From assembly GCF_000953825.1 (NCBI RefSeq), contig NZ_BBUL01000091.1:1-64000 (forward strand): DNA of 64,000 nt, in the 5' to 3' direction. This stretch comes from Cellvibrio sp. OA-2007. Lineage in GTDB: Bacteria > Pseudomonadota > Gammaproteobacteria > Pseudomonadales > Cellvibrionaceae. Positions within the stretch are counted from its first letter, which is position 1. Each line of letters starts with the position of its first letter. Below, piece by piece: positions 17,086-25,422 of the stretch. Below the pieces are notes generated by a model that was not told the origin of the DNA, ran no database searches, and worked only from the letters and a program-made list of their open reading frames with translations. Both the position numbers and the translations under genes were made by a program.

Positions 17086-18728
17086 CTGCTTCTGCCGCTG
17101 CTCGTGTTGAACACAATGAAGTAGAGTTTAGTGCAAACACCATTGCGCTCTTGTCGGCACTCTTGTTTGTTGTGTTTTATAACGTAACATTTTTTGAAGC
17201 AATCTTCGGTTTGGTGAGTGTCGCCAGCTTGAAAGGTATTCTGTTTGTCGCCAATGTGAGTTTGGTGCTCTGGCTGTTTACCTCGTTGGTGCTGTCATTT
17301 ATTGCACTGCCCTATGTTTTTAAGCCGGTGTTGTCGCTGTTGTTTTTTGTTGCCGCCAGTGTTGCCTATTTTATGGATGCCTATGGCGTAGTGATCCATC
17401 GCATGATGATTCAGAATGTGATGGAAACCGATATGGCTGAATCCATGGCGCTATTGAGCGGCAGGCTCTTGCTCTATTGGTTTGCTTTGGGAGTGTTGCC
17501 ATCGTTATTGCTGTTAAAAGTAAAGGTGAAGTTTGGCAGTGTGAAGTTGGAACTTTGGCGTAAGGTTAAATTTATTCTGCTCACTTTTATCGGTTGCTTG
17601 GCATTGATCATGAGTATGTCGATGGACTATGCCTCGTTTTTTCGCAACCATAAAAATATCCGCCAAATGGCCAATCCGCTCAATGTTATTTATGCGGGTT
17701 TATCTTACGCAACCACTAGCAATCATCCCATCGTGGTGAAACCGATTGGACAGGACGCAGCGCTGAGCCCTTTTGGAAAAGCACAAGCAAAACCTACATT
17801 ATTTATTTTAGTGGTGGGCGAAACGGCGCGTGCCGATCATTTTGCTATCAATGGTTATAACCGCGATACCACACCGCTGATTGCGCAGCAGGATATTATT
17901 AATTTCAAACGAGTTGGCTCTTGCGGCACAGAGACTGCTGTATCCGTTCCCTGTATGTTCTCCGCGCTTGAACGCAGCAACTATTCCGATGCAAAGGCCA
18001 AGGCACAAGAAGGGCTGTTAGATGTGCTAAAACATGCGGGGCTGTGGGTATTGTGGCGGGATAATAATTCCAGCTGTAAAGGAGCGTGCGATCGTGTTGC
18101 CTATGAAGACATGCAACACTTGCAAGTGCCGGATTTGTGCAACGAACGTGAATGTTTTGATGAGATTTTATTGCAGCAATTGAGTGAAAAAATTGCTACT
18201 ACTAACGGCAGTAAAGTCATTGTGCTGCATCAAAAGGGCAGTCATGGGCCGGACTACTATAACCGCTATCCGCAAGACAAAACCTATTTCACGCCTGTGT
18301 GTAAAACGAATCAGTTGCAGCACTGTAGTCAAGCAGAAGTGGTGAATGCGTTTGATAATACGATTCGTTATACCGATTATTTTCTCAATCAAACTATTGA
18401 GTGGTTAAAACGCAACAGTGAAGACTACAACACGGCGTTGATTTATCTATCGGATCACGGGGAGTCGCTGGGGGAAAATCATTTGTATCTGCATGGTATG
18501 CCCTATTCAATCGCACCAAAAGAACAAAAACAGGTTCCTTTTTTTATGTGGTTATCCGCGGGTTATAAAACGGCCAATCATATCGACCAGCAGTGTTTGG
18601 CCAATCTCACCAGCAAGGACTACTCCCATGACAATTTATTTCATACTGTGCTGGGCATGTTGAATGTGCAAACCCAGGTATACGCTGCGGATTTGGATAT
18701 AGTGCGCAGCTGTAAAAAAGCCTTGTAA
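17076..18728 (+). CDS. eptA: Phosphoethanolamine-lipid A transferase EptA
   Basis: This 550-residue protein has five N-terminal membrane helices (about 20-180) and a periplasmic sulfatase-fold domain (about 240-545). Catalytic features are VVGETARADHFAINGYNRDTTP with the metal ligand Glu249, GSCGTETAVSVPCMFS with the nucleophile Thr285, HQKGSHGPDYYNRYP and LSDHGESLGENHLYLHG. Paired cysteines typical of EptA/MCR enzymes are present. The enzyme moves phosphoethanolamine from phosphatidylethanolamine to lipid A and thereby lowers binding of cationic peptides such as polymyxin. GAGGAGG lies upstream of the ATG inside the overlapping PAP2 gene. The convergent two-component system is of the kind that controls eptA in other bacteria. 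Confidence 0.92.
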   Translation: MSITASAAARVEHNEVEFSANTIALLSALLFVVFYNVTFFEAIFGLVSVASLKGILFVANVSLVLWLFTSLVLSFIALPYVFKPVLSLLFFVAASVAYFMDAYGVVIHRMMIQNVMETDMAESMALLSGRLLLYWFALGVLPSLLLLKVKVKFGSVKLELWRKVKFILLTFIGCLALIMSMSMDYASFFRNHKNIRQMANPLNVIYAGLSYATTSNHPIVVKPIGQDAALSPFGKAQAKPTLFILVVGETARADHFAINGYNRDTTPLIAQQDIINFKRVGSCGTETAVSVPCMFSALERSNYSDAKAKAQEGLLDVLKHAGLWVLWRDNNSSCKGACDRVAYEDMQHLQVPDLCNERECFDEILLQQLSEKIATTNGSKVIVLHQKGSHGPDYYNRYPQDKTYFTPVCKTNQLQHCSQAEVVNAFDNTIRYTDYFLNQTIEWLKRNSEDYNTALIYLSDHGESLGENHLYLHGMPYSIAPKEQKQVPFFMWLSAGYKTANHIDQQCLANLTSKDYSHDNLFHTVLGMLNVQTQVYAADLDIVRSCKKAL

Positions 18729-18741
18729 CCTTGGCGGGTTA

Positions 18742-20094
18742 TTAAGGCTTTAACACCTGCGCGGGAAAGGTGACTTGCACACACAGGCCGGTTTGTTCTG
18801 CGGCATCATTGTTGTACAGACTTACCTTTAAATTTAAGCGATTGGCAATGGTGCGCACAATAGAAAGGCCAAGACCTGAGCCGGGTTGGTCATTGCCTAA
18901 CACACGATAAAAAGGATCAAACACCCGTATTTGCTCGGCAATTGCAATACCTGGCCCTGAGTCGCGCACCAGTACTTCGGCGCAATGATTGTTCTCGCTT
19001 AATACAATTTCGATGTTCCCCTGTGGTGGCGTGTAGTGAATGGCATTTTCAATTAAATTTTTAAGCAGGATTTGTAAATCAATCGTTTGGCTATATACCT
19101 GAACATCATTGCCAATCACCGCGACATCAATTTTTTTCACCGCGGCCAAGGGCAATAAATCTTCCAGCAGCTCGCGCAATAAAGCTTTTACCGATAGCTG
19201 ACTGTAGACGCTGATGTGTTTATCTTGCGCACGCGCCATAGTTAAGAGTTGTTCGATCAGAATGCGGGTGCGCTCGGTGGCGCGGTGCAAATTAATTAAG
19301 CGGTGGTGAATATTCTCTTGCCCTGAGCTGAGCTCAACCAAGCGCTCGGCTTGCAGCGAAATAGCGGTGAGTGGCGAGCGGAGTTCGTGGGCTGCATCGC
19401 GAACAAATTGTCGCTGCTGGGCGATGGAATCGCGCACGCGTGTTAATAGATGATTAATCGCGCCGACAAAGGGTGAAATTTCTGCTGCGAGATCGGTTTC
19501 GGGCAGTGAGGTTAAATTGTTGTCTGTGCTCTGATCGAGTTGCAGTGCCATTTTTTTTAAGGGTGCAAATACTTGGCGAATAAGATAACCAACCCAGAGC
19601 AATAAGAGTGGGATCAATATAATCAGCGGGATCAGCGTGTTGAGCGCACTATTGCGTGCGAGCTCATCGCGCACTTCCGTTTGCTGCCCCACCACAATAC
19701 GCGCACCATTTGGAAATGTTTTTACCAGCAAGCGCCAGCTGGTATTTTCTACTAATCGTGTTTGTAATCCCTCGGGTAAGTCTGCCGGAAGATCAGTTAA
19801 TTCAACGGTGCCTTGTTCTAGTGTGCTGTCTAACCACTGCACCACAAAATGAGATTCAGGGTCAGCGCTTGAAACTTCAATGGTCGTATTCGCCGCTGGC
19901 TGCACAATACGCTGATGATTAACTAATGCCGACAGCCGAATCAGTTGCTCGTCTTGCAGTTCAATCGCCTCTTCAAATGCCCACCAGTAGGAAAATAATC
20001 CCGCCACTAACGCCATGGCTAATATGGCGCTGGTCATGCCGATCGATAAGCGAAATTGCAGCGAATCACTCAGTTTGCTTTTGCGACCATCCAC
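18742..20094 (-). CDS. Sensor histidine kinase, PmrB/QseC-like
   Basis: This 450-residue protein starts at a GTG that overlaps the response-regulator stop by 25 bases. Two membrane helices (about 17-38 and 150-173) enclose a periplasmic sensor domain of about 110 residues. A HAMP linker follows, then HisKA with the phospho-acceptor His236 (RDAAHELRSPLTAI) and the ATPase domain with NLIENAIHYTPP, VRDSGPGI and GSGLGLSIV. Architecture matches the PmrB/QseC group. With the adjacent regulator it forms a complete two-component system, convergent with PAP2-eptA, which it may control in response to cationic peptides or metal ions; this link is inferred from position. Confidence 0.9.
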   Translation of the reverse strand: MDGRKSKLSDSLQFRLSIGMTSAILAMALVAGLFSYWWAFEEAIELQDEQLIRLSALVNHQRIVQPAANTTIEVSSADPESHFVVQWLDSTLEQGTVELTDLPADLPEGLQTRLVENTSWRLLVKTFPNGARIVVGQQTEVRDELARNSALNTLIPLIILIPLLLLWVGYLIRQVFAPLKKMALQLDQSTDNNLTSLPETDLAAEISPFVGAINHLLTRVRDSIAQQRQFVRDAAHELRSPLTAISLQAERLVELSSGQENIHHRLINLHRATERTRILIEQLLTMARAQDKHISVYSQLSVKALLRELLEDLLPLAAVKKIDVAVIGNDVQVYSQTIDLQILLKNLIENAIHYTPPQGNIEIVLSENNHCAEVLVRDSGPGIAIAEQIRVFDPFYRVLGNDQPGSGLGLSIVRTIANRLNLKVSLYNNDAAEQTGLCVQVTFPAQVLKP

Positions 20095-20735
20095 CCTAAC
20101 CCCCGCACATTTTTTATGATGTCACTGCCAAATTTTTTGCGTAATGAATGAATAAAAAATTCGATTGCATTACTTTCTACTTCATCGCCCCAAGCATATA
20201 TTTTTTCTTCCAGCTCGGCGCGCGATAAAATCGCACCGGGGCGCACCAGCAGTGCTTGCAGCAGAGCAAATTCTCGGGCAGATAAACGCAGCGGTGTTGC
20301 ATCGGTGAGGCATGCTTCGCGTGTAACCGGGTCTAATGAAATGATGCCATTGCCCAATAATGGATTGGCGTTGTTGGCTTGGCGACGCAAAACGGCGCGC
20401 ATACGTGCATTTAATTCGCCAAGGGCAAAGGGTTTCACCAGATAGTCATCGGCGCCTGCATCCAATCCGGCAATGCGATCTTCCAGCGCATCGCGCGCGG
20501 TTAATACTATGACCGGCAGGGAATATTGTTGCTGGCGGATACTGCGCAATACGCTAATGCCATCTTTGCGCGGCAGCCCCAAGTCCAATAACAAAAGATC
20601 GTATTGTTGGCTGGCAATTGCATGTAATCCGGCATCGCCATCTTTTACCCAGTCAACCGCGTAACCTGAATCTTTCAGGCTTTCAGCAACGGATTCGCCA
20701 ATCATTTGATCATCTTCGATCAATAACACCCGCAT
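20070..20735 (-). CDS. OmpR-family response regulator, PmrA/QseB-like
   Basis: This 221-residue protein has a receiver domain (1-115) with the acidic pair Glu7/Asp8/Asp9, phospho-acceptor Asp51 (LLLDLGLPRKDG), the conserved VLTARD and Lys in DDYLVKPF, followed by a winged-helix DNA-binding domain (about 125-221) containing LSAREFALLQALLVRPGAILSRAELEEKIY and VESNAIEFFIHSLRKKFG. This is the QseB/PmrA subgroup. It is followed by its kinase with overlapping reading frames and preceded, 48 bases upstream, by a small membrane protein gene on the same strand. Confidence 0.92.
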   Translation of the reverse strand: MRVLLIEDDQMIGESVAESLKDSGYAVDWVKDGDAGLHAIASQQYDLLLLDLGLPRKDGISVLRSIRQQQYSLPVIVLTARDALEDRIAGLDAGADDYLVKPFALGELNARMRAVLRRQANNANPLLGNGIISLDPVTREACLTDATPLRLSAREFALLQALLVRPGAILSRAELEEKIYAWGDEVESNAIEFFIHSLRKKFGSDIIKNVRGLGWMVAKAN

Positions 20736-20783
20736 GAAGTAACTCCGAGATAAACCACTGGTTTGCTGTGCCAGGCAATTGTT

Positions 20784-21134
20784 CTAGCTTAACGAGAGCA
20801 GGTGGCAGATACCACGCATATCGATAATGGCGATAACAAAAAATACAATAAATAATTGGCTCCAGCGAATATAGCGCCGGCACAGCGCAATAAAAACCGG
20901 ATCATGGGTTTGCTCAAAGGCATTGGACATGATGAAGTGGTAGAGCGCTAGGCTGGTGGTGTCGTCTTGACGCTCTTCGCGGAGCTTAAATTGCTGAAAA
21001 CTGTGCGGTAGATTTTTTTCGCTATAGCGAAGAATTGCACTGCGTAAATAAACCGTAGCCACAATGATGAGCAATAAAATCCCGCAGCTTGCGTAGGGGG
21101 CTATGTCAAGCAGTAGCGTAGAGGCGTTATACAC
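20784..21134 (-). CDS. Small two-helix membrane protein of unknown function
   Basis: This 116-residue protein has a hydrophobic helix near each end (about 12-32 and 90-108), with a charged middle section (KNLPHSFQQFKLREERQDDTT). I recognise no family. It lies 48 bases upstream of the response-regulator gene on the same strand and may be the first gene of that operon, possibly an accessory membrane factor of the kinase; this rests on position only. Confidence 0.6.
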   Translation of the reverse strand: MYNASTLLLDIAPYASCGILLLIIVATVYLRSAILRYSEKNLPHSFQQFKLREERQDDTTSLALYHFIMSNAFEQTHDPVFIALCRRYIRWSQLFIVFFVIAIIDMRGICHLLSLS

Positions 21135-21262
21135 AAGCGATTACCCATAGCAATAAGGTGCGATGTCTGTAACAGGCATTGCTCTGGATGATATCGACCA
21201 ATACTTAGTTGAAGCTTAAAAAATATTGGTTAGGTTTGTTTTTTTAAAATAGTGTAAGCGCA

Positions 21263-22504
21263 CTAGTGGCGCAAGCGAGTGATTTGTTTCTGCAAAAACC
21301 GACGCTCTGGTTCCTGTTCGGTTAACTCCAGCGCCATAGTGTAGGCAGCGGTTGCGCACTCAAGTTCCCCTAACTGGGCAAACAAATCCGCGCGCGCGGC
21401 ATGGAGTAGGTAATAATCGGTCAGTTGTTGCTGTGTAATCAGTTGCTCGAGCAGGGTTAAACCGGCTGCTGGGCCATCGCGCATAGCGATGGCCACTGCG
21501 CGGTTGAGTTGAATAATAGGTGAGGGGGTGCGCAACAATAATAACTCGTAAAAACCGCAAATTTCCGCCCAATCGGTTTCGGCAAAGCTGGGCGCAGTGG
21601 CGTGCAGTGCAGCAATTGCCGCTTGCAAGCAGTAAATATCTACTTGCCCAGCGCTCAGTGCACGGTGAATTAATGCGCTGCCTTCCGCAATTTGTGCGTG
21701 ATCCCATTGGCGCCGGTCTTGATCTTCCAGGCGAATTAAATCGCCGTTGTTATCACTGCGTGCATGGCGCCGTGAATCTTGAATTAACATTAAGGCAAGC
21801 AGGCCAAGCACTTCCGGCTCGGGCAATAAATCGGCCAGCAGACGCCCCAAACGAATTGCCTCTTGCGTTAATTCCTGGCGGATCAATACCGCGCCGGATG
21901 ATGCGGAATAGCCCTCGTTGAAGACCAAATAAATTACGTGTAAGACAGCGTCTAATCGCTCCGGCAATTCATTGCGTGCGGGAATTTCGTAGGGGATGCT
22001 TGCAGTGCGAATTTTATTTTTGGCGCGCACTATGCGCTGCGCAAGTGTGCTGGGTGAGGTTAAAAAGGCGCGCGCAATTGCTTCGGTTGTTAGCCCGCAA
22101 ATTTCGCGCAGGGTGAGTGCCATTTGCGCTTCCGGTGCAAGGCTCGGGTGGCAGCAGGTAAAGATAAGGCGCAACTGGTCATCTTCAAGATGGCTTGTGG
22201 CATCCTCCTCCTGTTCCTGAATTTCTTCTTCCAATTGCTCTGCCACATCTTCCAGCGAGACATGAAATTTGGCGCGGCGCCGAATCTGATCGATCGCTTT
22301 AAAGCGGCCAGTAGAGACTAACCATGCACGCGGATTATGCGGCACCCCCTCTTGCGGCCACTGCTGTAATGCGGCGGCAAAGGCATCGTGCATGGCTTCT
22401 TCAGCGAGATCAAAATCTTTTAACAGACGAATTAATGTCGCCAGTACACGGCGCGATTCGCTGCGGTAAATTCCATTGATTAAGGCTTCGATACTGGCTG
22501 GCAT
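21263..22504 (-). CDS. ECF42-type RNA polymerase sigma factor with C-terminal TPR-like extension
   Basis: This 413-residue protein has a short sigma-2 region (about 10-75: DFDLAEEAMHDAFAAALQQWP, PRAWLVSTGRFKAIDQIRR), sigma-4 (about 115-175: LTLREICGLTTEAIARAFLTSPSTLAQRIVRAK) and a long C-terminal part (about 185-413) that begins with LDAVLHVIYLVFNEGYSAS and continues as helical TPR-like repeats. This extension, twice the length of ordinary ECF sigma factors, defines the ECF42 group. No anti-sigma gene is adjacent, as is usual for the group, whose activity depends on the extension. The group's normal partner, a DGPF/YCII gene, is not next to it but 7.4 kb away, under a matching candidate promoter. 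Confidence 0.88.
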   Translation of the reverse strand: MPASIEALINGIYRSESRRVLATLIRLLKDFDLAEEAMHDAFAAALQQWPQEGVPHNPRAWLVSTGRFKAIDQIRRRAKFHVSLEDVAEQLEEEIQEQEEDATSHLEDDQLRLIFTCCHPSLAPEAQMALTLREICGLTTEAIARAFLTSPSTLAQRIVRAKNKIRTASIPYEIPARNELPERLDAVLHVIYLVFNEGYSASSGAVLIRQELTQEAIRLGRLLADLLPEPEVLGLLALMLIQDSRRHARSDNNGDLIRLEDQDRRQWDHAQIAEGSALIHRALSAGQVDIYCLQAAIAALHATAPSFAETDWAEICGFYELLLLRTPSPIIQLNRAVAIAMRDGPAAGLTLLEQLITQQQLTDYYLLHAARADLFAQLGELECATAAYTMALELTEQEPERRFLQKQITRLRH

Positions 22505-22560
22505 AGGTTTTCTTATCGGGAAAATAGACGCAACTAGAATAACCAGCCAGAGTGATCCTG

Positions 22561-23487
22561 TTAAGGCTTAAGGTGTAAGGATTTGCTGGAGGTGGAAATA
22601 GATCGAGGTTGAGCTGAATTGTCAGGAGCATTTAATAATGTCCACTCTTTTACACGCGGATGAAAAAACCCGCATTCTTCATAGGCGCGCTGGATAGTAT
22701 TTTGTTGTTCCAGTAGCGCTATGCCTTTTTTCAATGCGGTAAATATTTCCTGCCCGCGCGGATGTTTTTTACTAACTGGCCAGTGGCGGCTACCTGGCAG
22801 GGTAACTTTCACTCCGGGAATTGGAATTAACTCCAGGTTTTCGACCTGCACTTTCATTTCAGGATTACTTTGAAACGGCGCTAGCGTTATATCGGCTCGG
22901 CCAGCCACTACCATGCGCACTATCTGCACCCAATAAGTTGCATAATAAATTTTTTTAATTCCCAGCGATTTAAGCGTAGCAATATCTGCTTGCCAGTGGT
23001 CATTAGATGCGGCGCTCAATTGGCGAATTTGTTCAAGTGTTGTAGCAGCAAGCGCGCGAGTATTGCTTGCGCGAGTATAAAGTCCGGCAATAAATTCACC
23101 TTCATGCACTAGCGCTTGGGTTTTAAATAAGGCTTTGGCATAGGGTTTTATATCATTGCGCCACATCAGTGCGCCGGAGATGGGCACTTGGCCGTCTTGT
23201 ATTAATTTTAAAACCCGCAAATAACTATTTTCCGGGCGCAGCACCACTTTCCCTTCAAATCCACCCAGGTGTAACGCTTGTTGCAGCAGCACAATTTCAA
23301 TCACATCGCGGCGCGCACCCGGACCGCCATAATAATTAATGGATAGTGGGTCGCGCTCGCCGACAAATAATTGGTAGTCCGCAATAATGTCCTCGTCCAC
23401 TGCGGCGGTAATGGTATTACCGGTATGGCTAAGGAGCGTTATTAGTAAACCACCAATAACGCAACATAAGTGTGCAAAAAGTTTCAA
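22561..23487 (-). CDS. Periplasmic solute-binding-like protein (SBP family 3-like)
   Basis: The protein is 308 residues from a TTG start at 23485-23487. This start is chosen because AAAGGAGAG lies directly upstream and the resulting N-terminus (MKLFAHLCCVIGGLLITLL) is a classical signal peptide; the longer frame from 23526 lacks both. The mature part looks like a type-2 periplasmic binding fold: DPLSINYYGGPGARRDVIEIVLLQQAL, VLRPENSYLRVLKLIQDGQVPISGALMW, and RADITLAPFQSNPEM. No transporter genes accompany it, so it may be an orphan binding or signalling protein. The sigma factor gene follows 57 bases downstream on the same strand. Confidence 0.65.
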   Translation of the reverse strand: MKLFAHLCCVIGGLLITLLSHTGNTITAAVDEDIIADYQLFVGERDPLSINYYGGPGARRDVIEIVLLQQALHLGGFEGKVVLRPENSYLRVLKLIQDGQVPISGALMWRNDIKPYAKALFKTQALVHEGEFIAGLYTRASNTRALAATTLEQIRQLSAASNDHWQADIATLKSLGIKKIYYATYWVQIVRMVVAGRADITLAPFQSNPEMKVQVENLELIPIPGVKVTLPGSRHWPVSKKHPRGQEIFTALKKGIALLEQQNTIQRAYEECGFFHPRVKEWTLLNAPDNSAQPRSISTSSKSLHLKP

Positions 23488-23684
23488 CCAGCTCTCCTTT
23501 GTGGAAAAGTCTCTAGCTCCTTGCAAATAACATCCAATGGGTGCAGCTATAGTGGGTGGTTATATTAAATTTTGTTTTTAATGGCATTTATGCCAGCAAC
23601 TCTCTTAAGGAGTATTACGTATTAGTGTGACACGACACCTCAAGGGCATCAAATTTATCTATGACGGGGTAGGATTGGCGGGGC

Positions 23685-24323
23685 TTAAACATAAAGTGCA
23701 AGCGAGGTTTCTTCTGTTACACAAACTTGTCTTACCGATTTTCGCGTGGCCATGTCGCGTAAAAATCGCTCTAAATTTGGGAATGATAGCGGTGGCCGAT
23801 TCAAGCCGCTGCCCCAATGCAACAACATAAACAGTACAAAATCGCAGGCGCTAATGTTGTCGCCCAACAAATATTTTTTATTTTCCAGCTCGTTATCGAG
23901 CAGCGAAAGCATCTCTTCAATGCGCTGTTGCTGCGCTTGTTTTATCGCTGCTTTACCAGATTCATCGCAGGTATGTTTTTGCGGATAAAAATAAACCATC
24001 AGTTCCGGTTGCAATGATGCGTTCAAATAAAATAACCACTGGTAAAATTTTGCCCGCGCAATTGTACCTTGCGCGGGCATCATGTTTTTTTCAGGGTGCT
24101 GTTCACATAAAAATAAACAAATAGCCGCACTTTCATAAATCGCTTCACCCTCAAAAACCAAGGTGGGAATTCTGCCGGTGGGATTTAATTTTAAATACTC
24201 AGGATTCTTTTGCGCTTCAGTTTTCCTATCAACCAGAACTAACTCATAATCCAATTGCATTTCAGCTAGCAGCATATGCGGTGCGAAACTGGCGTTGCGG
24301 GGGTAGTAGAATAGTTGGTACAT
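23685..24323 (-). CDS. Glutathione S-transferase family protein
   Basis: This 212-residue cytosolic protein has a thioredoxin-like N-terminal domain (about 1-80: MYQLFYYPRNASFAPHMLLAEM, LNPTGRIPTLVFEGEAIYESAAICLFLCE with the cis-Pro and the Glu-Ser glutathione contact) and an all-helical C-terminal domain (about 88-205: KYLLGDNISACDFVLFMLLHW). It conjugates or reduces electrophiles with glutathione. TGGAGCG precedes the ATG. It appears to be a single-gene unit. Confidence 0.9.
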   Translation of the reverse strand: MYQLFYYPRNASFAPHMLLAEMQLDYELVLVDRKTEAQKNPEYLKLNPTGRIPTLVFEGEAIYESAAICLFLCEQHPEKNMMPAQGTIARAKFYQWLFYLNASLQPELMVYFYPQKHTCDESGKAAIKQAQQQRIEEMLSLLDNELENKKYLLGDNISACDFVLFMLLHWGSGLNRPPLSFPNLERFLRDMATRKSVRQVCVTEETSLALYV

Positions 24324-24407
24324 AAACGCTCCATTTTATGAATCGCTAATTTAAGAGGTAACTTGTCTGGATATTATTTAATAATCCTAACATTTTTGCC
24401 AAACAAA

Positions 24408-24434
24408 AAAGCCCAAGGCTCTCACCTTGGGCTT
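24408..24434 (-). terminator. Rho-independent terminator of the ABC importer operon
   Basis: On the minus strand AAAGCCCAAGG, a six-base loop and CCTTGGGCTTT run into a T-rich stretch. It lies about 25 bases after the stop codon of the last permease gene and ends the four-gene importer transcript. Confidence 0.88.
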
Positions 24435-24459
24435 TCGTTTTTCTAGGATAAGTTTACAT

Positions 24460-25422
24460 CTATCTCGGCTTACCCCTTACCAACAACTGCTGCAATGCAA
24501 TAAAACAAAAGAGTAATAATCCAATCACAATTTTTGTCCACCAGCTGCTTAGCGTTCCGTCAAATGAAATATAGGTTTGTACTACACCCATAATCAGCAC
24601 TCCCATGAGGGTGCCGAACATATAGCCGTAGCCGCCGGTTAATAGTGTGCCGCCTATAACAACTGCGGCGATTGCATCCAGTTCTACGCCGACGGCGGCG
24701 AGGGAATAGCCGGAGAAGGTGTAGAAAGAGTAGACGATGCCTGCAAGCGTGGCGAGGAAGGCGCTGATAGCGTAGATGCGAATGGTGGTTTGTGCGAGTG
24801 GGATGCCCATGAGTGCAGCGGAATTTGCATCGCCACCCACGGCGTAAACGCGGCCGCCGAAGCGGGTGTAGTGAGCGACGATAATGGCGGCGACTAATAC
24901 CAACAAACAAATGATCGTTGATGTGCCGACCCAGGCATCGCCGGGGAGCATAAAACCAAATGCGGCGACTTGATTGTAAAACTCGTGTTCGATGGGAATC
25001 GACTCTTCGCTGATCACACTCGCCAAACCGCGCGCAAAAAACATTCCTGCTAGCGTCACAATAAACGGTTGCATTTTGTAGTAGTGAATAATCGCGCCCA
25101 TGATTGCGCCAAACGCTGTGCCGCCAATTAATACCACGGGAAACACCACCAGCGGATGCCATTGGTATTGGCTGATTAATACGCTGCACACTACGCCAGT
25201 TAAGGCGATCACCGCACCGACTGATAAATCGATACCGCCCGATAAAATCACAAAAGTCATGCCGACGGCGGCAATAATTAAAAAGGCATTATCGCTGAGT
25301 AAATTAAACAATACACGCGAGCTACCGAAGCCTTCAAATTGTACGGCGCCAATACCGAACAATAAAAAGAATAAACAGCAGGTGACGGCGAGTGGAATAA
25401 ATTTTGGATTCAATTTAAGCAT
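24460..25422 (-). CDS. yjfF: Sugar ABC transporter permease, YjfF-like
   Basis: This 320-residue integral membrane protein of the ribose/xylose/arabinose permease family (BPD_transp_2) contains GMTFVILSGGIDLSVGAVIAL, GFMLPGDAWVG and the cytoplasmic-loop motif VGGDANSAALMGIPLAQTTIRIYAISAFLATLAGI, which contacts the ATPase. It resembles E. coli YjfF of the galactofuranose importer. Its start overlaps the preceding permease gene by 8 bases, with AAGGAGG just upstream, so the two are coupled and form the membrane channel together. In this locus it more likely serves L-arabinofuranose or arabino-oligosaccharides; that is inferred from context. Confidence 0.88.
   Translation of the reverse strand: MLKLNPKFIPLAVTCCLFFLLFGIGAVQFEGFGSSRVLFNLLSDNAFLIIAAVGMTFVILSGGIDLSVGAVIALTGVVCSVLISQYQWHPLVVFPVVLIGGTAFGAIMGAIIHYYKMQPFIVTLAGMFFARGLASVISEESIPIEHEFYNQVAAFGFMLPGDAWVGTSTIICLLVLVAAIIVAHYTRFGGRVYAVGGDANSAALMGIPLAQTTIRIYAISAFLATLAGIVYSFYTFSGYSLAAVGVELDAIAAVVIGGTLLTGGYGYMFGTLMGVLIMGVVQTYISFDGTLSSWWTKIVIGLLLFCFIALQQLLVRGKPR

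Noticed and set aside
23488-23526. Upstream TTG start of the periplasmic binding-like protein
   Set aside because: No ribosome site; the later TTG at 23487 follows AAAGGAGAG and begins a signal peptide.
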